The notes: a model not told the origin generated them from the letters alone. Shown: positions 35,929 to 45,946, counted from the first letter of the stretch. The stretch: 64,000 nucleotides of DNA from Sedimentisphaerales bacterium (GCA_016928435.1 JAFGKT010000003.1:23806-87805); one strand, 5' to 3'. A program made the numbers and translations.

Positions 35929-36984
35929 TTACAGATCCATACAGTGTACTCTACCCCGCAAAGGACGCTTCGCGTTTTCAGCAACCTTGGGCTTCAAAGC
36001 CAGCAACTTCAGTCCCTTGTCCACCGTATTCGCGTATATTATTTCCATGTCGTTCATCTCCGGCTGCGACAAATTAATCGCCGTCAACCCTGCCATCTCG
36101 CTCATCGCCGGCACAAAATGATCCCCCTTACCGCAATAATGTACCATCCCTCCACCGAACTCGTCAAATATCCTTTGATCCAAAGGCCTTATAAAATCAA
36201 CATATACCCCCGGCGATAAATTCATCAGACTATCATTACGCAACGCAATCCGCCCCTTATGCATCAGCCCCCAATGGTGCGAATACTCCCCCCCCAAACC
36301 CACCAAATCATACCACTTCCGCATAAACGCAATATACGTATCGGTTATCAATCCCAAAAAGTCCCGCACCAAATCCGGCTCGTCATAAAAAGCGTAAAAT
36401 ATCTCGCTGCCCCATATCGTCTCGGCGTTATCGATCGGCCCCTGTAAATCCGGATGATACACCGCAACGTTCCTACCCAATACCGGATAAGCCTCCAACA
36501 CCTCCATGAATCGCTCCGCTGCCTCAAACACCTTCCCCCCAAATCCGCCCGTCAGGTCCGGAACCCCCGCATCCACCACCTTACGCAACTCATCGATCGA
36601 TCCCAACGGATGATTCCCCGGCAATGTATCCAACTTCTCATCCATCATAAACAACTCACACCCAAACAACGACGGTATTATCACAACCCCATAGTTACAC
36701 CGCACATTCAATTGACTATCCCCCCCCGTCGCCAAAACCTCCGAACACAACCCAAATTGCTGCAGCAGCATCGCTTCATAATCTTCCAGTGCCGCGTTCA
36801 CCGAAACCTTCGGCCAATCAACCTTCGCTTCACACGCCGTTCGCGCCGCCGGAATCCAATAACCTTCCTCCACCTTGTCATCCAAAAAATCAATCCAACT
36901 CCCACGCCGCCGCACCTCATCCGCTTCGTCGATCCGCTTCGACAAATCCTCTAAACAAGACTTCATTTTCGCTGAAATCACCAT
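35929..36984 (-). CDS. Uroporphyrinogen-decarboxylase-family protein (not HemE)
   Basis: 351 aa. It has the overall UroD barrel pattern, with PDLTGGFGGKVFEAAERFMEV in the centre and GGGMVHYCGKGDHFVPAMSE near the C-terminus, where His-x-Cys-x-Gly is the zinc-type motif of the cobalamin-dependent methyltransferase (MtaA/CmuA) branch. The N-terminal MRQAGR motif of true HemE is missing. Family members without HemE function are common in planctomycete carbohydrate loci, with unknown reaction. ATG 36984 (GGGAG 11 bases upstream) is preferred; ATG 37002 is possible. It precedes the sugar kinase. Confidence 0.75.
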   Translation of the reverse strand: MVISAKMKSCLEDLSKRIDEADEVRRRGSWIDFLDDKVEEGYWIPAARTACEAKVDWPKVSVNAALEDYEAMLLQQFGLCSEVLATGGDSQLNVRCNYGVVIIPSLFGCELFMMDEKLDTLPGNHPLGSIDELRKVVDAGVPDLTGGFGGKVFEAAERFMEVLEAYPVLGRNVAVYHPDLQGPIDNAETIWGSEIFYAFYDEPDLVRDFLGLITDTYIAFMRKWYDLVGLGGEYSHHWGLMHKGRIALRNDSLMNLSPGVYVDFIRPLDQRIFDEFGGGMVHYCGKGDHFVPAMSEMAGLTAINLSQPEMNDMEIIYANTVDKGLKLLALKPKVAENAKRPLRGRVHCMDL

Positions 36985-37002
36985 GAATAATAAAACTCCC
37001 AT

Positions 37003-37570
37003 TCCAGAATAATCCGTTCGTCGTCAATCAGCTGCCGCAATTACCTGGCCCACGCCACATCACCATACGGTACATGCACACCACCAACCCACCCGATCCA
37101 ATCCAACCCAGACTTCGTGACCAACGCCACAATCTCCCCGCAACTCAACTCACGAAACGTTATCGAAACCAATCCCGAATATAACATTAATTGCCTTTCA
37201 TCGCACTTTCTGTCGGACTTCAGCAAACAGCACCGCTGCACCAAGTCCAGCCCAGCCAAATGTAACGAATATCCCCTCTTTGTCAAGCAACCGATTATTT
37301 TCCCCAAACTCCTCGCTTGCCCACCCTCAGCCAATCACCCCTACAAGAAAACCCCCTGCCGGACACTATCGCCGCGCCGACAGAGGGCTATTCATCAAAT
37401 CTCTCTCTCAAACCAGTCCAGAAAGCAATGCAGCCTTCCAGAGAATTGTCAATCACGTTGCCTTTGTTGGTTGGAGCGTCACTTAAATGTACGGGCCGCG
37501 AAGCCTGGACCCCGCGACCCGCACCCTATCGGTGAGGCCTTGTCAACCCCGAGCCAACAGTTCCACTTTC
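37003..37570. other. Intergenic region between UroD-like and beta-helix genes
   Basis: 568 bp. Open frames on both strands here have no ribosome sites or recognisable families. No clear terminator was seen after the minus-strand beta-helix gene. Confidence 0.5.
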
Positions 37571-40222
37571 TTACGGTGCCGTTTCACCAAAATGCGCCGC
37601 CAGGATCGCCAAATCAAATAGATCAACAACGCCGTCACCGTTCAAATCAGCAATCGGGTTGCCGCCCAGCATGTTCAACGCCGCTGTCAACCAAGGCGTA
37701 TAAGCAACGTTGCCCAGAACCGAATCGCCCGAACCCGGACCATCACCGCTGGGACCGTCTGCGTTGCCCCAGTAGTTCAGGATGCCGTCCAGCGGGCAGC
37801 AGTCCAGTTCAATCAAGTTAACCACACCTTCGCCATTGTTCTGAATAACGTTCGCGTTCAGCAGAACCTCATCAGACATACAGCAGCAAGGATCAGGCTC
37901 GCAAGCCGCCGGCGCCAATTCAAATACCACCGCACGCTCGTTGTCATGCAAGTTGTCTCCGCGGATGTAAATATCCTTCGCACCGCATTCCACAACAATC
38001 GCGTCGCCCACGCCGAATATCTCATTGCCGAGATTTATCACGTTGGCGGCACAACTGCGAATCCACAAACCTATACTGCGATTCAATCCCACAATATCGG
38101 ATATATCGTTATCGTGGATCTCGATCGCGTTTGTGCAGTCGCCTTCCGAACATTGATCAACGCCCGCAGCCACGCAAATACCTGCCGCGTTAAACGTCGA
38201 TGATGCAATGTCGAAAATCACATTGCCGATCACCGCGATGTCCGTCGTAGTGCCGTCCCCGCATAGCTTCACCGCGCACAGACTCCAATCCAGACAATCG
38301 CAAGGATCCAAGCACGGATAAGGAGGTTCGCACGGAGGCTCACAGCATATCTCATTACGATACGGATCGATATGCATGTTGCTGAAGACGTTGTTCAATA
38401 CATCTACGCCCTCAATTACACAACCCGTCTCGCAACCGTCACAGCAACCACTGCAAGACTCGCTCTGCTCCGTGCATGGACACGGACACGTGCCCACGCC
38501 ATAAGCATGAGCCCATGCCTGAGTATCCATCGAGAACTCGTTGCCGGTAATCAGCAATTCGTTCACGTCATCGCAAACCGTATCACACACCTTACCTATC
38601 GTGAACAGCCCCATCGTACATGGATCCAATGGATCGTTCAGCACACTGAATCCTTCGAACGTACCCCCGTCCGCCGACCAGCAGATACCACAACCTTCCA
38701 CAAATATCTGCGTCACCGCCGGCCCGTTATGCGATACCAACGTTAGATTCGTGTGTTCCGGATCATGAATGTTCAGCGAGCAATTGCTGCAAACCGCTCC
38801 GCAGCAGCCGCACGGATCATACGGATCACATGGATCACATGGATCGATGCACGGGTCCGGATTGTACACACCGTCCGCCACCGAAATCGTCGGATCCGGA
38901 CAGTTCGGCTCGTCAACAATCTTGCACAACGCGCTTTCAATCGTCGCCGCTGCGTCAGTGCTGATGTAATACATCCGGTGACCAACATAAACCACGTCAT
39001 TGGTGTCCAGAGGCGCCCAATCGTCATCAACTTGTACATCAGACACACAGCTTGAGAAATTGTGACTCTCACAAGGATTCATCACCAAGCCCCAAGGCGC
39101 GTAATCTACCAAACCTACTATCCCGTTCGCGCCGTCACCGACATAGAACGGATTGTAGTAGTTGTAACGAGCGTCCAACGGAATAGGACCAACGTTCTCG
39201 ATCGCCAGTCCATTCGTGAGCAAATTGTTACAGTTGACCCTTACGTAACTGCTGTTAGCCAACAGGTTGTTCGCGAACACACCCCAGTCCGCACAATTCT
39301 CAACCGTACAGCCGAATACCTCAGCAACAAAATGCGTTGCCGTCGGACAAGGATCAATCAATATACCTGTCGGGCAGTCATGCACGTAACAGTCCAGAAC
39401 GAATAAATCGCTCTGCGCGCAACCTCCCAAAAACAACATGCCCACTTCAGCACAATTCTTTATCTCCGCATCGGTAAAGCTCGCGCCCACCGCTACGTTA
39501 TCACCAACATTCACACCAACTTTACCATCCATGATCATACAGTTGTGAGGCAATGGCGTAACATCCGGAAAATCAACCACAGAATTCATCTCGAACCCTA
39601 TCGTGCCGTCGCCTAAGTCAACACCCATGCCTACCGCGCCCGGACTCTGCCAAGTGCCCGCAATCTTTACTCGCGCCATAGACATATTCGTAGCCACAGC
39701 CGTGCGAACACCAGTGTTGCAGCTCTTGATGCATAGGCTTTCCAAATGCGTACCAAAAGCATTATCTACCATAATCGCTTGCTCGGTATAGTTCTCGATC
39801 CATAGACCGCGAACCGTTACATCGTCCGTGCGAATATGCAGAAAAGTACCTAGGTACGTGCCTCGAACAATAACCATCCCCGCCGGGTTGTAGGGCCCCC
39901 ATGGATCATCACCAACACCCATGATCGTTATGCCGTGCAAAATATGACCCAAAGCGTTGTCATAAACTTCAACACTCTCGGTGTCATACCAACCAGGATG
40001 AACGAAAACCGTTCCGCCAGGCAAAACACCCGGGTGCGTCGCGTCGCCCGGAATACCATTGATAGCCTCGTCTATCGTTGGATAACGTTGTAAACCATAG
40101 GGCGCCGTGAATGAATCATCAACCTCAACATCAGCCGGACCAAGCAAGGGCATCCCTTGACCAAAAACACCTGTACTAATGGCCAACAAGGCCAACATAC
40201 ACAAAAACTTTGTATTTCTCAT
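37571..40222 (-). CDS. Large secreted parallel beta-helix protein with Cys-rich loops and dockerin-like end
   Basis: 883 aa. Signal peptide about residues 1-20 (FLCMLALLAISTGVFGQG). The body shows repeated right-handed beta-helix rungs (TIMGVGDDP, VTVRGLWIENY, HLESLCIKSC, TDIAVIGNVIFD). Between rungs are unusual loops dense in Cys, Pro and Asp (DPCDPCDPYDPCGCCG, CCEPPCEPPYPCLDPCDC). The last 27 residues hold DLNGDGVVDLFDLAIL, one dockerin-type calcium loop. A region near residue 390 reads YNYYNPFYVGD, a frequent pectate-lyase-like end motif. ATG 40222 follows AAGGAG at 6 bases. Possibly a surface polysaccharide-binding or -cleaving protein. No catalytic residues can be assigned. Confidence 0.88.
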   Translation of the reverse strand: MRNTKFLCMLALLAISTGVFGQGMPLLGPADVEVDDSFTAPYGLQRYPTIDEAINGIPGDATHPGVLPGGTVFVHPGWYDTESVEVYDNALGHILHGITIMGVGDDPWGPYNPAGMVIVRGTYLGTFLHIRTDDVTVRGLWIENYTEQAIMVDNAFGTHLESLCIKSCNTGVRTAVATNMSMARVKIAGTWQSPGAVGMGVDLGDGTIGFEMNSVVDFPDVTPLPHNCMIMDGKVGVNVGDNVAVGASFTDAEIKNCAEVGMLFLGGCAQSDLFVLDCYVHDCPTGILIDPCPTATHFVAEVFGCTVENCADWGVFANNLLANSSYVRVNCNNLLTNGLAIENVGPIPLDARYNYYNPFYVGDGANGIVGLVDYAPWGLVMNPCESHNFSSCVSDVQVDDDWAPLDTNDVVYVGHRMYYISTDAAATIESALCKIVDEPNCPDPTISVADGVYNPDPCIDPCDPCDPYDPCGCCGAVCSNCSLNIHDPEHTNLTLVSHNGPAVTQIFVEGCGICWSADGGTFEGFSVLNDPLDPCTMGLFTIGKVCDTVCDDVNELLITGNEFSMDTQAWAHAYGVGTCPCPCTEQSESCSGCCDGCETGCVIEGVDVLNNVFSNMHIDPYRNEICCEPPCEPPYPCLDPCDCLDWSLCAVKLCGDGTTTDIAVIGNVIFDIASSTFNAAGICVAAGVDQCSEGDCTNAIEIHDNDISDIVGLNRSIGLWIRSCAANVINLGNEIFGVGDAIVVECGAKDIYIRGDNLHDNERAVVFELAPAACEPDPCCCMSDEVLLNANVIQNNGEGVVNLIELDCCPLDGILNYWGNADGPSGDGPGSGDSVLGNVAYTPWLTAALNMLGGNPIADLNGDGVVDLFDLAILAAHFGETAP

Positions 40223-41250
40223 CTTTGACTCCTTAATCCCAAATAGGATTAGATCGGCCGTCCCCGGTTTATGATGTGCCCAACAAAATCCAATCAACAT
40301 ACCGCCTACGCAACACACGCAAACAGCCGTCAATCAATACGCACATACATTCCCCGAAGAACAGACCTGTACCGATAGTAACCTATCACACAAAGCGCTG
40401 TCCTTGAACTCATACTCGCGTCTCGTTCAAGACGCTTGCTACTCTGATATATGCGCGCACATTCTAATGGCAGCAAAACACTCACTGCCTCAAAACTCAA
40501 AGAGCGAGACACCTTTCGCTAGAATTGCGTACTTGACTCTTCAGCCAGTATCTCTCACTTAATAATCAAAATAGCGTTGGCGGACTCCTTTGCCCTCTCT
40601 CTCTTGCGTAAATCCACATTTTCCCTCCCAGCATAACCACTGCGCGCAAAGCCTCCACTTTGCTAAAACAATTGGATACGCGCGAAACGTGCCTTAAGAA
40701 AACTCGTCGCGAACCCCCTACAGACATTCCGCCAAAAGCAGAATTCAATTGACGATTGATCTCGGTGGAATGCCCGTCCCGCAATCTCTCCTGTCACCTA
40801 AGGCACCGTTCCTCCATGACTCGTCAACTCGGTATCACTTGCTCCTAATTGGGCCGATCACAATCAACCTCCAATTGATTGCACCGTCCACACCCTAATA
40901 CCATACACCAAGTTTTCGATTTTACAAATGCCTTCCCCTTACTTTTATCGGACCCTTGTTGCAACCCTCTTATCAGCCACTAAGTTACAGTGATATATTT
41001 TTTTTACTTAGACCCACGATGGACTTCCATAGGTGCCCTACGGAAACAAACCGCAAAACCTGCCCAATCTACTCACCATATTCGTACCGCAAAAATATTG
41101 CATGTCCCTAGTAAAGGGCCCGCCAAATACCAATCAGCAAAATATCCAACAACCCGTCAATGGTCTCACCAAAATAGGGACGCCCAAAACCCACCCAGAT
41201 CCGCCCATACTCACCCCCGCAATCATCACAAACCATCCACCAAAGATTAG

Positions 41251-41270
41251 CCCCCTGATCTTCTCAGGGG
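41251..41270. repeat. TTAGCCCC-family hairpin
   Basis: CCCCTGA (41252-41258) and TCAGGGG (41264-41270), preceded by GATTAG exactly as in the copy after galE. No T-run. Confidence 0.7.
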
Positions 41271-41321
41271 AGTTTGTGTACATACCGCTGCCTTCACGCC
41301 AACTATTCCACACCCCGTACC

Positions 41322-41338
41322 GCCGGCATCTTGCCGGC
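41322..41338. repeat. GCCGGCA-TCT-TGCCGGC palindrome
   Basis: A perfect 7-bp stem with a 3-base loop, typical of short dispersed intergenic palindromes. Confidence 0.7.
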
Positions 41339-41367
41339 TTCTCTGACCACATCACCCCCACCCCACC

Positions 41368-41610
41368 TCAACTAATAATCACCAACGCGATATAAGGGAT
41401 CAGAATAAACATCGCAAAAAAAATCTTACACGCCCCTAAAAACGCATACATCACCACGTTGAACGTCTCACGAGGCATCGGAAACCATTTGCCGTGTACC
41501 TTATATATCCAATCCTTCGCCACTAAAATCATCACCGACCAAAACACCAACAACCCCAAACTAATAATCGTACACCACATAAAAAAACTGCGCAATGCCT
41601 CAATGTCCAT
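41368..41610 (-). CDS. Small two-helix membrane protein, DUF6868-like
   Basis: 80 aa with two hydrophobic segments: FFMWCTIISLGLLVFWSVMI (about 9-28) and FLGACKIFFAMFILIPYIAL (about 57-76). Between them is a conserved amphipathic loop, KVHGKWFPMPRETFNVVMYA. This matches the small DUF6868 family, whose function is unknown. ATG at 41610 follows GGAG at 7 bases. It stands alone between long intergenic stretches. Confidence 0.8.
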   Translation of the reverse strand: MDIEALRSFFMWCTIISLGLLVFWSVMILVAKDWIYKVHGKWFPMPRETFNVVMYAFLGACKIFFAMFILIPYIALVIIS

Positions 41611-42116
41611 AGCGATACTCCTTCCCTAAAAAGTAGTGTTTCCCACACAATTACTATTATCCTACCTTACCTGTCCCCAATTGTCAAGCCGCCCCTCGGG
41701 GCTATGCCCCGAACCCAAATTTCACCGCCTCCATTTGGGCGAGATGGCTTTTGAACCCAATGCGGTCGAAATAACCAGACAATCCAGCTGCGGCTAACAG
41801 TAAATCATCACAATACAAAATCTATAGAATTCTATAAACACCTCGGATTTGAGCCGATGCAGCGCTCCAATAATTCCTTTTAAAACTCTGCATTGAGTAC
41901 TTTTTGTTCTGCTCCAAGCCCTCACAGTTCTCCACCAACAGCTGAGCGTTTAGCAAAAAGGCCAGATTGTTCAGCGTCAAGCACTAATCGGTTAGCAAAA
42001 ACACATTTTGGGTTGTCAAAAAGGTCTTTGCGAAAAGCAAAACAAATGAAAATATTGACATAAGACCTTAAACATAAAGATATTATGATTCTACACCTAA
42101 AGAGTTTTATAAATGG
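41611..42116. other. Intergenic region after the Ehr-like operon
   Basis: About 500 bp. It holds a GGGGC-TAT-GCCCC hairpin (41698-41710). The end of the minus-strand operon at 42117 is followed by AT-rich DNA without a clear rho-independent terminator. Confidence 0.5.
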
Positions 42117-42875
42117 TCATTTTATCCTTCCCAGTAGTCGCAGCAGTCCATCAAGAATTGTCAATGGATGTGGTGGGCAACCCGGAATATAAAGATCAAC
42201 AGGCATTATTTTGTCGGCACCCTTACGGACCTGAGGGTGATTCTCATATATGCCACCTGAAATGGCACAGGCACCAACAGCAATAACTATTTTAGGATCA
42301 GGTACTGCGTCATAAGTTTTCTTCAAAGCAAGTAGCATATTTTCCGGAACTGGGCCTGTAATAAGCAAACCGTCGGCATGCCTGGGCGAAGCCACAAATT
42401 GAATACCAAACCTTCCCAGGTCAAAGACAACAGTACTTAATACATTTGTATCAGCTTCGCAGGCATTACAGCCACCAGCCGAAACCTGTCTTAATTTCAA
42501 GGATCGGCCAAACAAACTCTTCATCTTCTTATCCAGAGCTTCTGCCAATTTCATTTCGTGTTCGGAAAGTACCAAATCAGCTTTTGTCCTTGCTGCAAGG
42601 CGGTAATCACGACTAAACTTTATGGCGCCCGCAGGACAGTTTTGTGCGCATTGGGCACAGAACAGACACCTGCCTAAATCAATAGTTAAAACATTGTTCT
42701 CTTTTTTCAGTGCCGCTGTAGGACACAGGTCAAGACAAACTGTACAATCTATAGAGCATTTGGCTTGGTCGATCACAGGCTTGCCGCAGAATCTATCCGG
42801 AAGTTTTGGCGCACTTTTCGGAAACCGAATCGTTCTGTGTTTCTGTTGTAATCTTGCTAATAATGGTTTTATCAT
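42117..42875 (-). CDS. Ferredoxin - NuoB/HyfI-like small subunit fusion of Ehr-type complex
   Basis: 252 aa. Residues 30-90 carry two [4Fe-4S] motifs (CSIDCTVCLDLCP and CLFCAQCAQNCP), as in HyfH/NuoI. Residues about 120-250 are NuoB/HyfI-like with the four proximal-cluster Cys in GGCNACEAD (two), GACAISGG and PGCPPHP. Separate HyfH and HyfI genes are usual in hydrogenase-4, so this is a fusion. It would pass electrons between a ferredoxin-type donor and the large subunit at the membrane face. ATG 42875 follows AAGGTGG. It is the last gene of the operon, 9 bp after the large subunit. Confidence 0.93.
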   Translation of the reverse strand: MIKPLLARLQQKHRTIRFPKSAPKLPDRFCGKPVIDQAKCSIDCTVCLDLCPTAALKKENNVLTIDLGRCLFCAQCAQNCPAGAIKFSRDYRLAARTKADLVLSEHEMKLAEALDKKMKSLFGRSLKLRQVSAGGCNACEADTNVLSTVVFDLGRFGIQFVASPRHADGLLITGPVPENMLLALKKTYDAVPDPKIVIAVGACAISGGIYENHPQVRKGADKIMPVDLYIPGCPPHPLTILDGLLRLLGRIK

Positions 42876-42884
42876 TTTGCCACC

Positions 42885-44408
42885 TTAGAGATCGTGTCCG
42901 CAATAAGACAAATTGAAACTCTTATTACAAAGCGGAAAATCAGATATTTGTTCATCTCTCAAAGCAATTGCTAAACCTGACCAGTTATGAAATGATGGGT
43001 CGGTAATTTTATAATGGCACAGAACTCCGTCGGAATCGGTGATACCAATATGGCATATTTCACCTCTCCATCCCTCAACCAGACTGACACAGAATTTATT
43101 AGGCCCCATTGATGCAATATCCGTTTTTACTTTTCCCTGCGGACACAGTTTTATCTGGTCAAGTATGAATGCGATAGACTTTTGTATTTCGAGCCATCTT
43201 ACATAAGCCCTGGCAAAAACATCTCCAGTATGCCAGGTAGAAACTGGAATATGTGCAAACTGAAACATCCCCAAAGGAAAATTCAACCTTGTATCACATT
43301 CGATCCCACATGCCCTTGCAACCACTCCAACCAAACCTAATTGGCCGCATAATTCAGCAGAAATTGTCCCTGTCTTTTCAAATCTCGCCATTACCGAAGG
43401 AGTATTCCAAAGCAAGTTCACTGCTACAGCCAAATCCTTTTCCTCCTGACGAAGTCTTGCACAGAGCTGCTCTGAGATTTCACTGTTAAGCTCAAACCCA
43501 ACACCTCCTGGCCTTATTAAGCCTCGTCCAAATCTGTTACCGCAGATTAAAGCCGTCATATTTAGAAAATCGCCACGAATCCTCCCACAAAAAGATGCGG
43601 TTGGAAGAAACCCCACATCTCCTGCAAGTGCGCCAAGGTCGCCGGCATGGTTAGCCAGTCTTTCTAATTCCAGAGCTATCCCACGTACCGTTTGTGCATA
43701 GTGCGAAATGCTGCATCCCGCAAGAGACTCAAGGATTTGACAATAGGCGGTGCTATGTCCAACAGTTGTGTCACCGGCTAAGGTTTCCATATAATGTAGG
43801 GTCTTTTTATTGGGACCGCCGATCAAACTTTGCTCAATGCCGCGATGTTGAAAACCAAGTGAAATCTCCAGATTCAGAACATCTTCACCATGACATTGAA
43901 AACGGAAATGACCCGGCTCTATTATTCCAGCATGAACAGGCCCCACAGCAACTTCATGAATTTCCTCTCCGTCACTATGATAAAATTCCATAACGGATGG
44001 AAGTATTTCCTCATTTTCCCCTCTGCCCCATATATCAGGAACATCCCGATAAGGCTGATGAAAACGAACGGGCTTAAGCCATGGATGACCAACTGGCTTA
44101 ATGGCCCACTGCTCAGCAATTTCACGCTCGAACAAATGCGCCTGAGGGCAATCAACAGTGATCGAAGGATAGCTATCGTTGACTTCGGCAGATAATATGT
44201 ATAATTTATCTTCGTCATCACTGGCAAGAACAACATAGAGTTGCCTCTTGTCAGCTTTTGAAAACATTGCAAACAAGGATGCAATACGGCAACCTGATTC
44301 GACAGCATCGATGATGGTTGTCCTGAACTGAGTTATCGAAACTTGCGGGATTTCCTGCAAATCTATTGCTTTCCCGTTATATGCCGAAACTGACAATATG
44401 TCCTGCAT
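42885..44408 (-). CDS. HyfG/NuoCD-like large subunit lacking NiFe ligands (Ehr type)
   Basis: 507 aa. The N-terminal third is NuoC-like (FEREIAEQWAIKPVGHPWLK, RFHQPYRDVPDIWG). The rest is the hydrogenase large-subunit fold: VGPVHAGIIEPGHFRFQ, GFQHRGIEQSL, RGIALELERLANH and GDVFARAYVRWLE all align with E. coli HyfG. Where HyfG has RVCGICGFAHS this protein has AGDTTVGHS, and where HyfG ends with DPCYSCTDR it has NLSYCGHDL. The four Cys that bind Ni and Fe are therefore gone. It cannot be a normal hydrogenase and matches energy-converting-hydrogenase-related (Ehr) complexes. ATG 44408 is preferred to a TTG just before it. Confidence 0.92.
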   Translation of the reverse strand: MQDILSVSAYNGKAIDLQEIPQVSITQFRTTIIDAVESGCRIASLFAMFSKADKRQLYVVLASDDEDKLYILSAEVNDSYPSITVDCPQAHLFEREIAEQWAIKPVGHPWLKPVRFHQPYRDVPDIWGRGENEEILPSVMEFYHSDGEEIHEVAVGPVHAGIIEPGHFRFQCHGEDVLNLEISLGFQHRGIEQSLIGGPNKKTLHYMETLAGDTTVGHSTAYCQILESLAGCSISHYAQTVRGIALELERLANHAGDLGALAGDVGFLPTASFCGRIRGDFLNMTALICGNRFGRGLIRPGGVGFELNSEISEQLCARLRQEEKDLAVAVNLLWNTPSVMARFEKTGTISAELCGQLGLVGVVARACGIECDTRLNFPLGMFQFAHIPVSTWHTGDVFARAYVRWLEIQKSIAFILDQIKLCPQGKVKTDIASMGPNKFCVSLVEGWRGEICHIGITDSDGVLCHYKITDPSFHNWSGLAIALRDEQISDFPLCNKSFNLSYCGHDL

Positions 44409-44428
44409 CAATAAACTCCATTACTTTG

Positions 44429-45940
44429 TCATTTAACACATACCGTGTTAGCCACATCTACACCTTCTATAATACTTGCTGCACGACAAAGTATTTCATG
44501 TAGGCCATTTGGCATCCAAAGACCAAGAACCAACAGCAGACCAAGTGAAAACACCACAACAAAAATATCCGTAATCGATGAACGGCAAGGTTTGAAATCC
44601 AATACTGGCGGTGTGCCATAGACCATACCAATTACACGTTTTAATACTGATGCAAATATAATACAACCACCTAATAAGAAGATTACCAGCACCCAAATTA
44701 AATTCGTCGCAATCGCAGCTTTGACTATTAAAAGCTCGCTCATAAACAATGCGAACGGGGCTATTCCTATAAGAGCCAAAAGACTTCCTAAAAGTCCGCC
44801 TCCCCATAAAGGAGACAGCCTTAAAGCCCCCCTCATCTCTCGCATATCATAGCTTCCGTATATTTGTCCAAGACGACCGGCACTAAAAAAACCTAAAGAT
44901 TTACAAACTGACTGATTCAAGGTGTGGAATAAAGCCGCAAAAACACCTAAAGGCCCCATCGCTAGGGCAATCGTGATAATGCCTGTGTGCTCAATGCTGG
45001 AATAAGCAAGCATCCGCTTAAGGTCATGTTGTGAAAGTATAAAAGCAGTTGCAACTATGATGGAAAGGGTGCCAAAAATAAGAAACAAATCACGACTTAG
45101 AGTTTCATTGCCTGGCACTAATTTAATCAGCGAGGTGTAGCGCATAATACAGTAGAGTGCGGCATTGAGCATAAAGCCTGAGAATACCGCCGAAACAGGC
45201 GACGGAGCCTGACTGTGCGCGTCCGGCAGCCAAGTGTGCATTGGAGAAAGACCTGCCTTTGTACCGTATCCAACAAAGATAAACAAAAATCCTATCTGTG
45301 CCAATTTGGGGTCCAACAAGCCGGCATGTGCTTTGAGTTGTGTCCAGAAAACTCCACCGCCAGAAACGTCTGTCTGGAATTTATAAGTCGCTGCAGCAAA
45401 AATAAGCGTCCCCATAAAAGCTAAGGCAATACCCACCGAACATACTATAAGATATTTCCACATCCCTTCAATTGAGGCCTTGGTTGCGAGTGTGCAAATA
45501 AGAAAGGCTGTTACAAGTGTTGTGGTTTCCATTCCAACCCACATTATGCCGAGATTGTTCGATACCAAAATCAGTGTCATTGCGGCAAAAGAAGCCAACC
45601 ATAGTATTCCATATCTCTTAGCCTTTTTTAATGTAAATATCCCTTCTTGGATGTCCTTATCAAAATAACGCATACCGTAAAGCGAACTCATACAAAAAAC
45701 GAGAGACATTACAACTAGATGGTATGCCGAAAGGGCATCCATGTAAAACCATTGGCCGCATGAAGAAATTGTATTCCTTGAGAAAACCAGCCCAGCGGTA
45801 ATTACATTCAAAATCCCTATCACTATCACCCAAAAACAAATGAAGTTCATAATACTTCTGGGAGAACGTAATATCAGACAGAGGCCGATTCCAACAACTG
45901 GCAACAAAAGAATAAGCCATAGCAGAATTCCTGGATTCAT
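44429..45940 (-). CDS. HyfF/NuoM-N-like antiporter-type membrane subunit
   Basis: 503 aa with about 14 membrane helices. The proton-channel core is intact: WVGMETTTLVTAFLI with the conserved Glu of TM5, and GYGTKAGLSPMHTWLPDAHS with the TM7 Lys and following Lys/His. SIEHTGIITIALAMG is the TM12-region motif. It belongs to the Mrp-antiporter/NuoL-M-N family, HyfF branch. It pumps H+ or Na+ driven by conformational change from the soluble arm. It overlaps nothing and lies 6 bp after the HyfE-like gene. Confidence 0.95.
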   Translation of the reverse strand: MNPGILLWLILLLPVVGIGLCLILRSPRSIMNFICFWVIVIGILNVITAGLVFSRNTISSCGQWFYMDALSAYHLVVMSLVFCMSSLYGMRYFDKDIQEGIFTLKKAKRYGILWLASFAAMTLILVSNNLGIMWVGMETTTLVTAFLICTLATKASIEGMWKYLIVCSVGIALAFMGTLIFAAATYKFQTDVSGGGVFWTQLKAHAGLLDPKLAQIGFLFIFVGYGTKAGLSPMHTWLPDAHSQAPSPVSAVFSGFMLNAALYCIMRYTSLIKLVPGNETLSRDLFLIFGTLSIIVATAFILSQHDLKRMLAYSSIEHTGIITIALAMGPLGVFAALFHTLNQSVCKSLGFFSAGRLGQIYGSYDMREMRGALRLSPLWGGGLLGSLLALIGIAPFALFMSELLIVKAAIATNLIWVLVIFLLGGCIIFASVLKRVIGMVYGTPPVLDFKPCRSSITDIFVVVFSLGLLLVLGLWMPNGLHEILCRAASIIEGVDVANTVCVK

Positions 45941-45946
45941 CTGACA

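Larger units (their letters stand above)
40223..41367. other. Long intergenic region
   Basis: 1145 bp without a supportable gene. It holds two palindromic repeats near 41251-41338, listed separately. Several AT-rich stretches near 40980-41010 could be promoters, but no clear hexamer pair. Short open frames at 40566-40784 and 41033-41395 lack ribosome sites. Confidence 0.5.

Noticed and set aside
35929..36984. HemE uroporphyrinogen decarboxylase
   Set aside because: The essential N-terminal MRQAGR motif is absent and the context is sugar metabolism.
37117..37821. 234-codon plus-strand frame
   Set aside because: Overlaps the end of the well-supported beta-helix gene, is low complexity in Pro/Arg/Ser and has no ribosome site.
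37571..40222. Cellulosome component
   Set aside because: Only one dockerin-type loop, no cohesin or scaffoldin in the window; single loops of this type are common in planctomycete exoproteins.
42885..44408. Functional NiFe hydrogenase large subunit
   Set aside because: Both CxxC motifs that hold Ni and Fe are missing, and no maturation genes (hyp) are present in the window.
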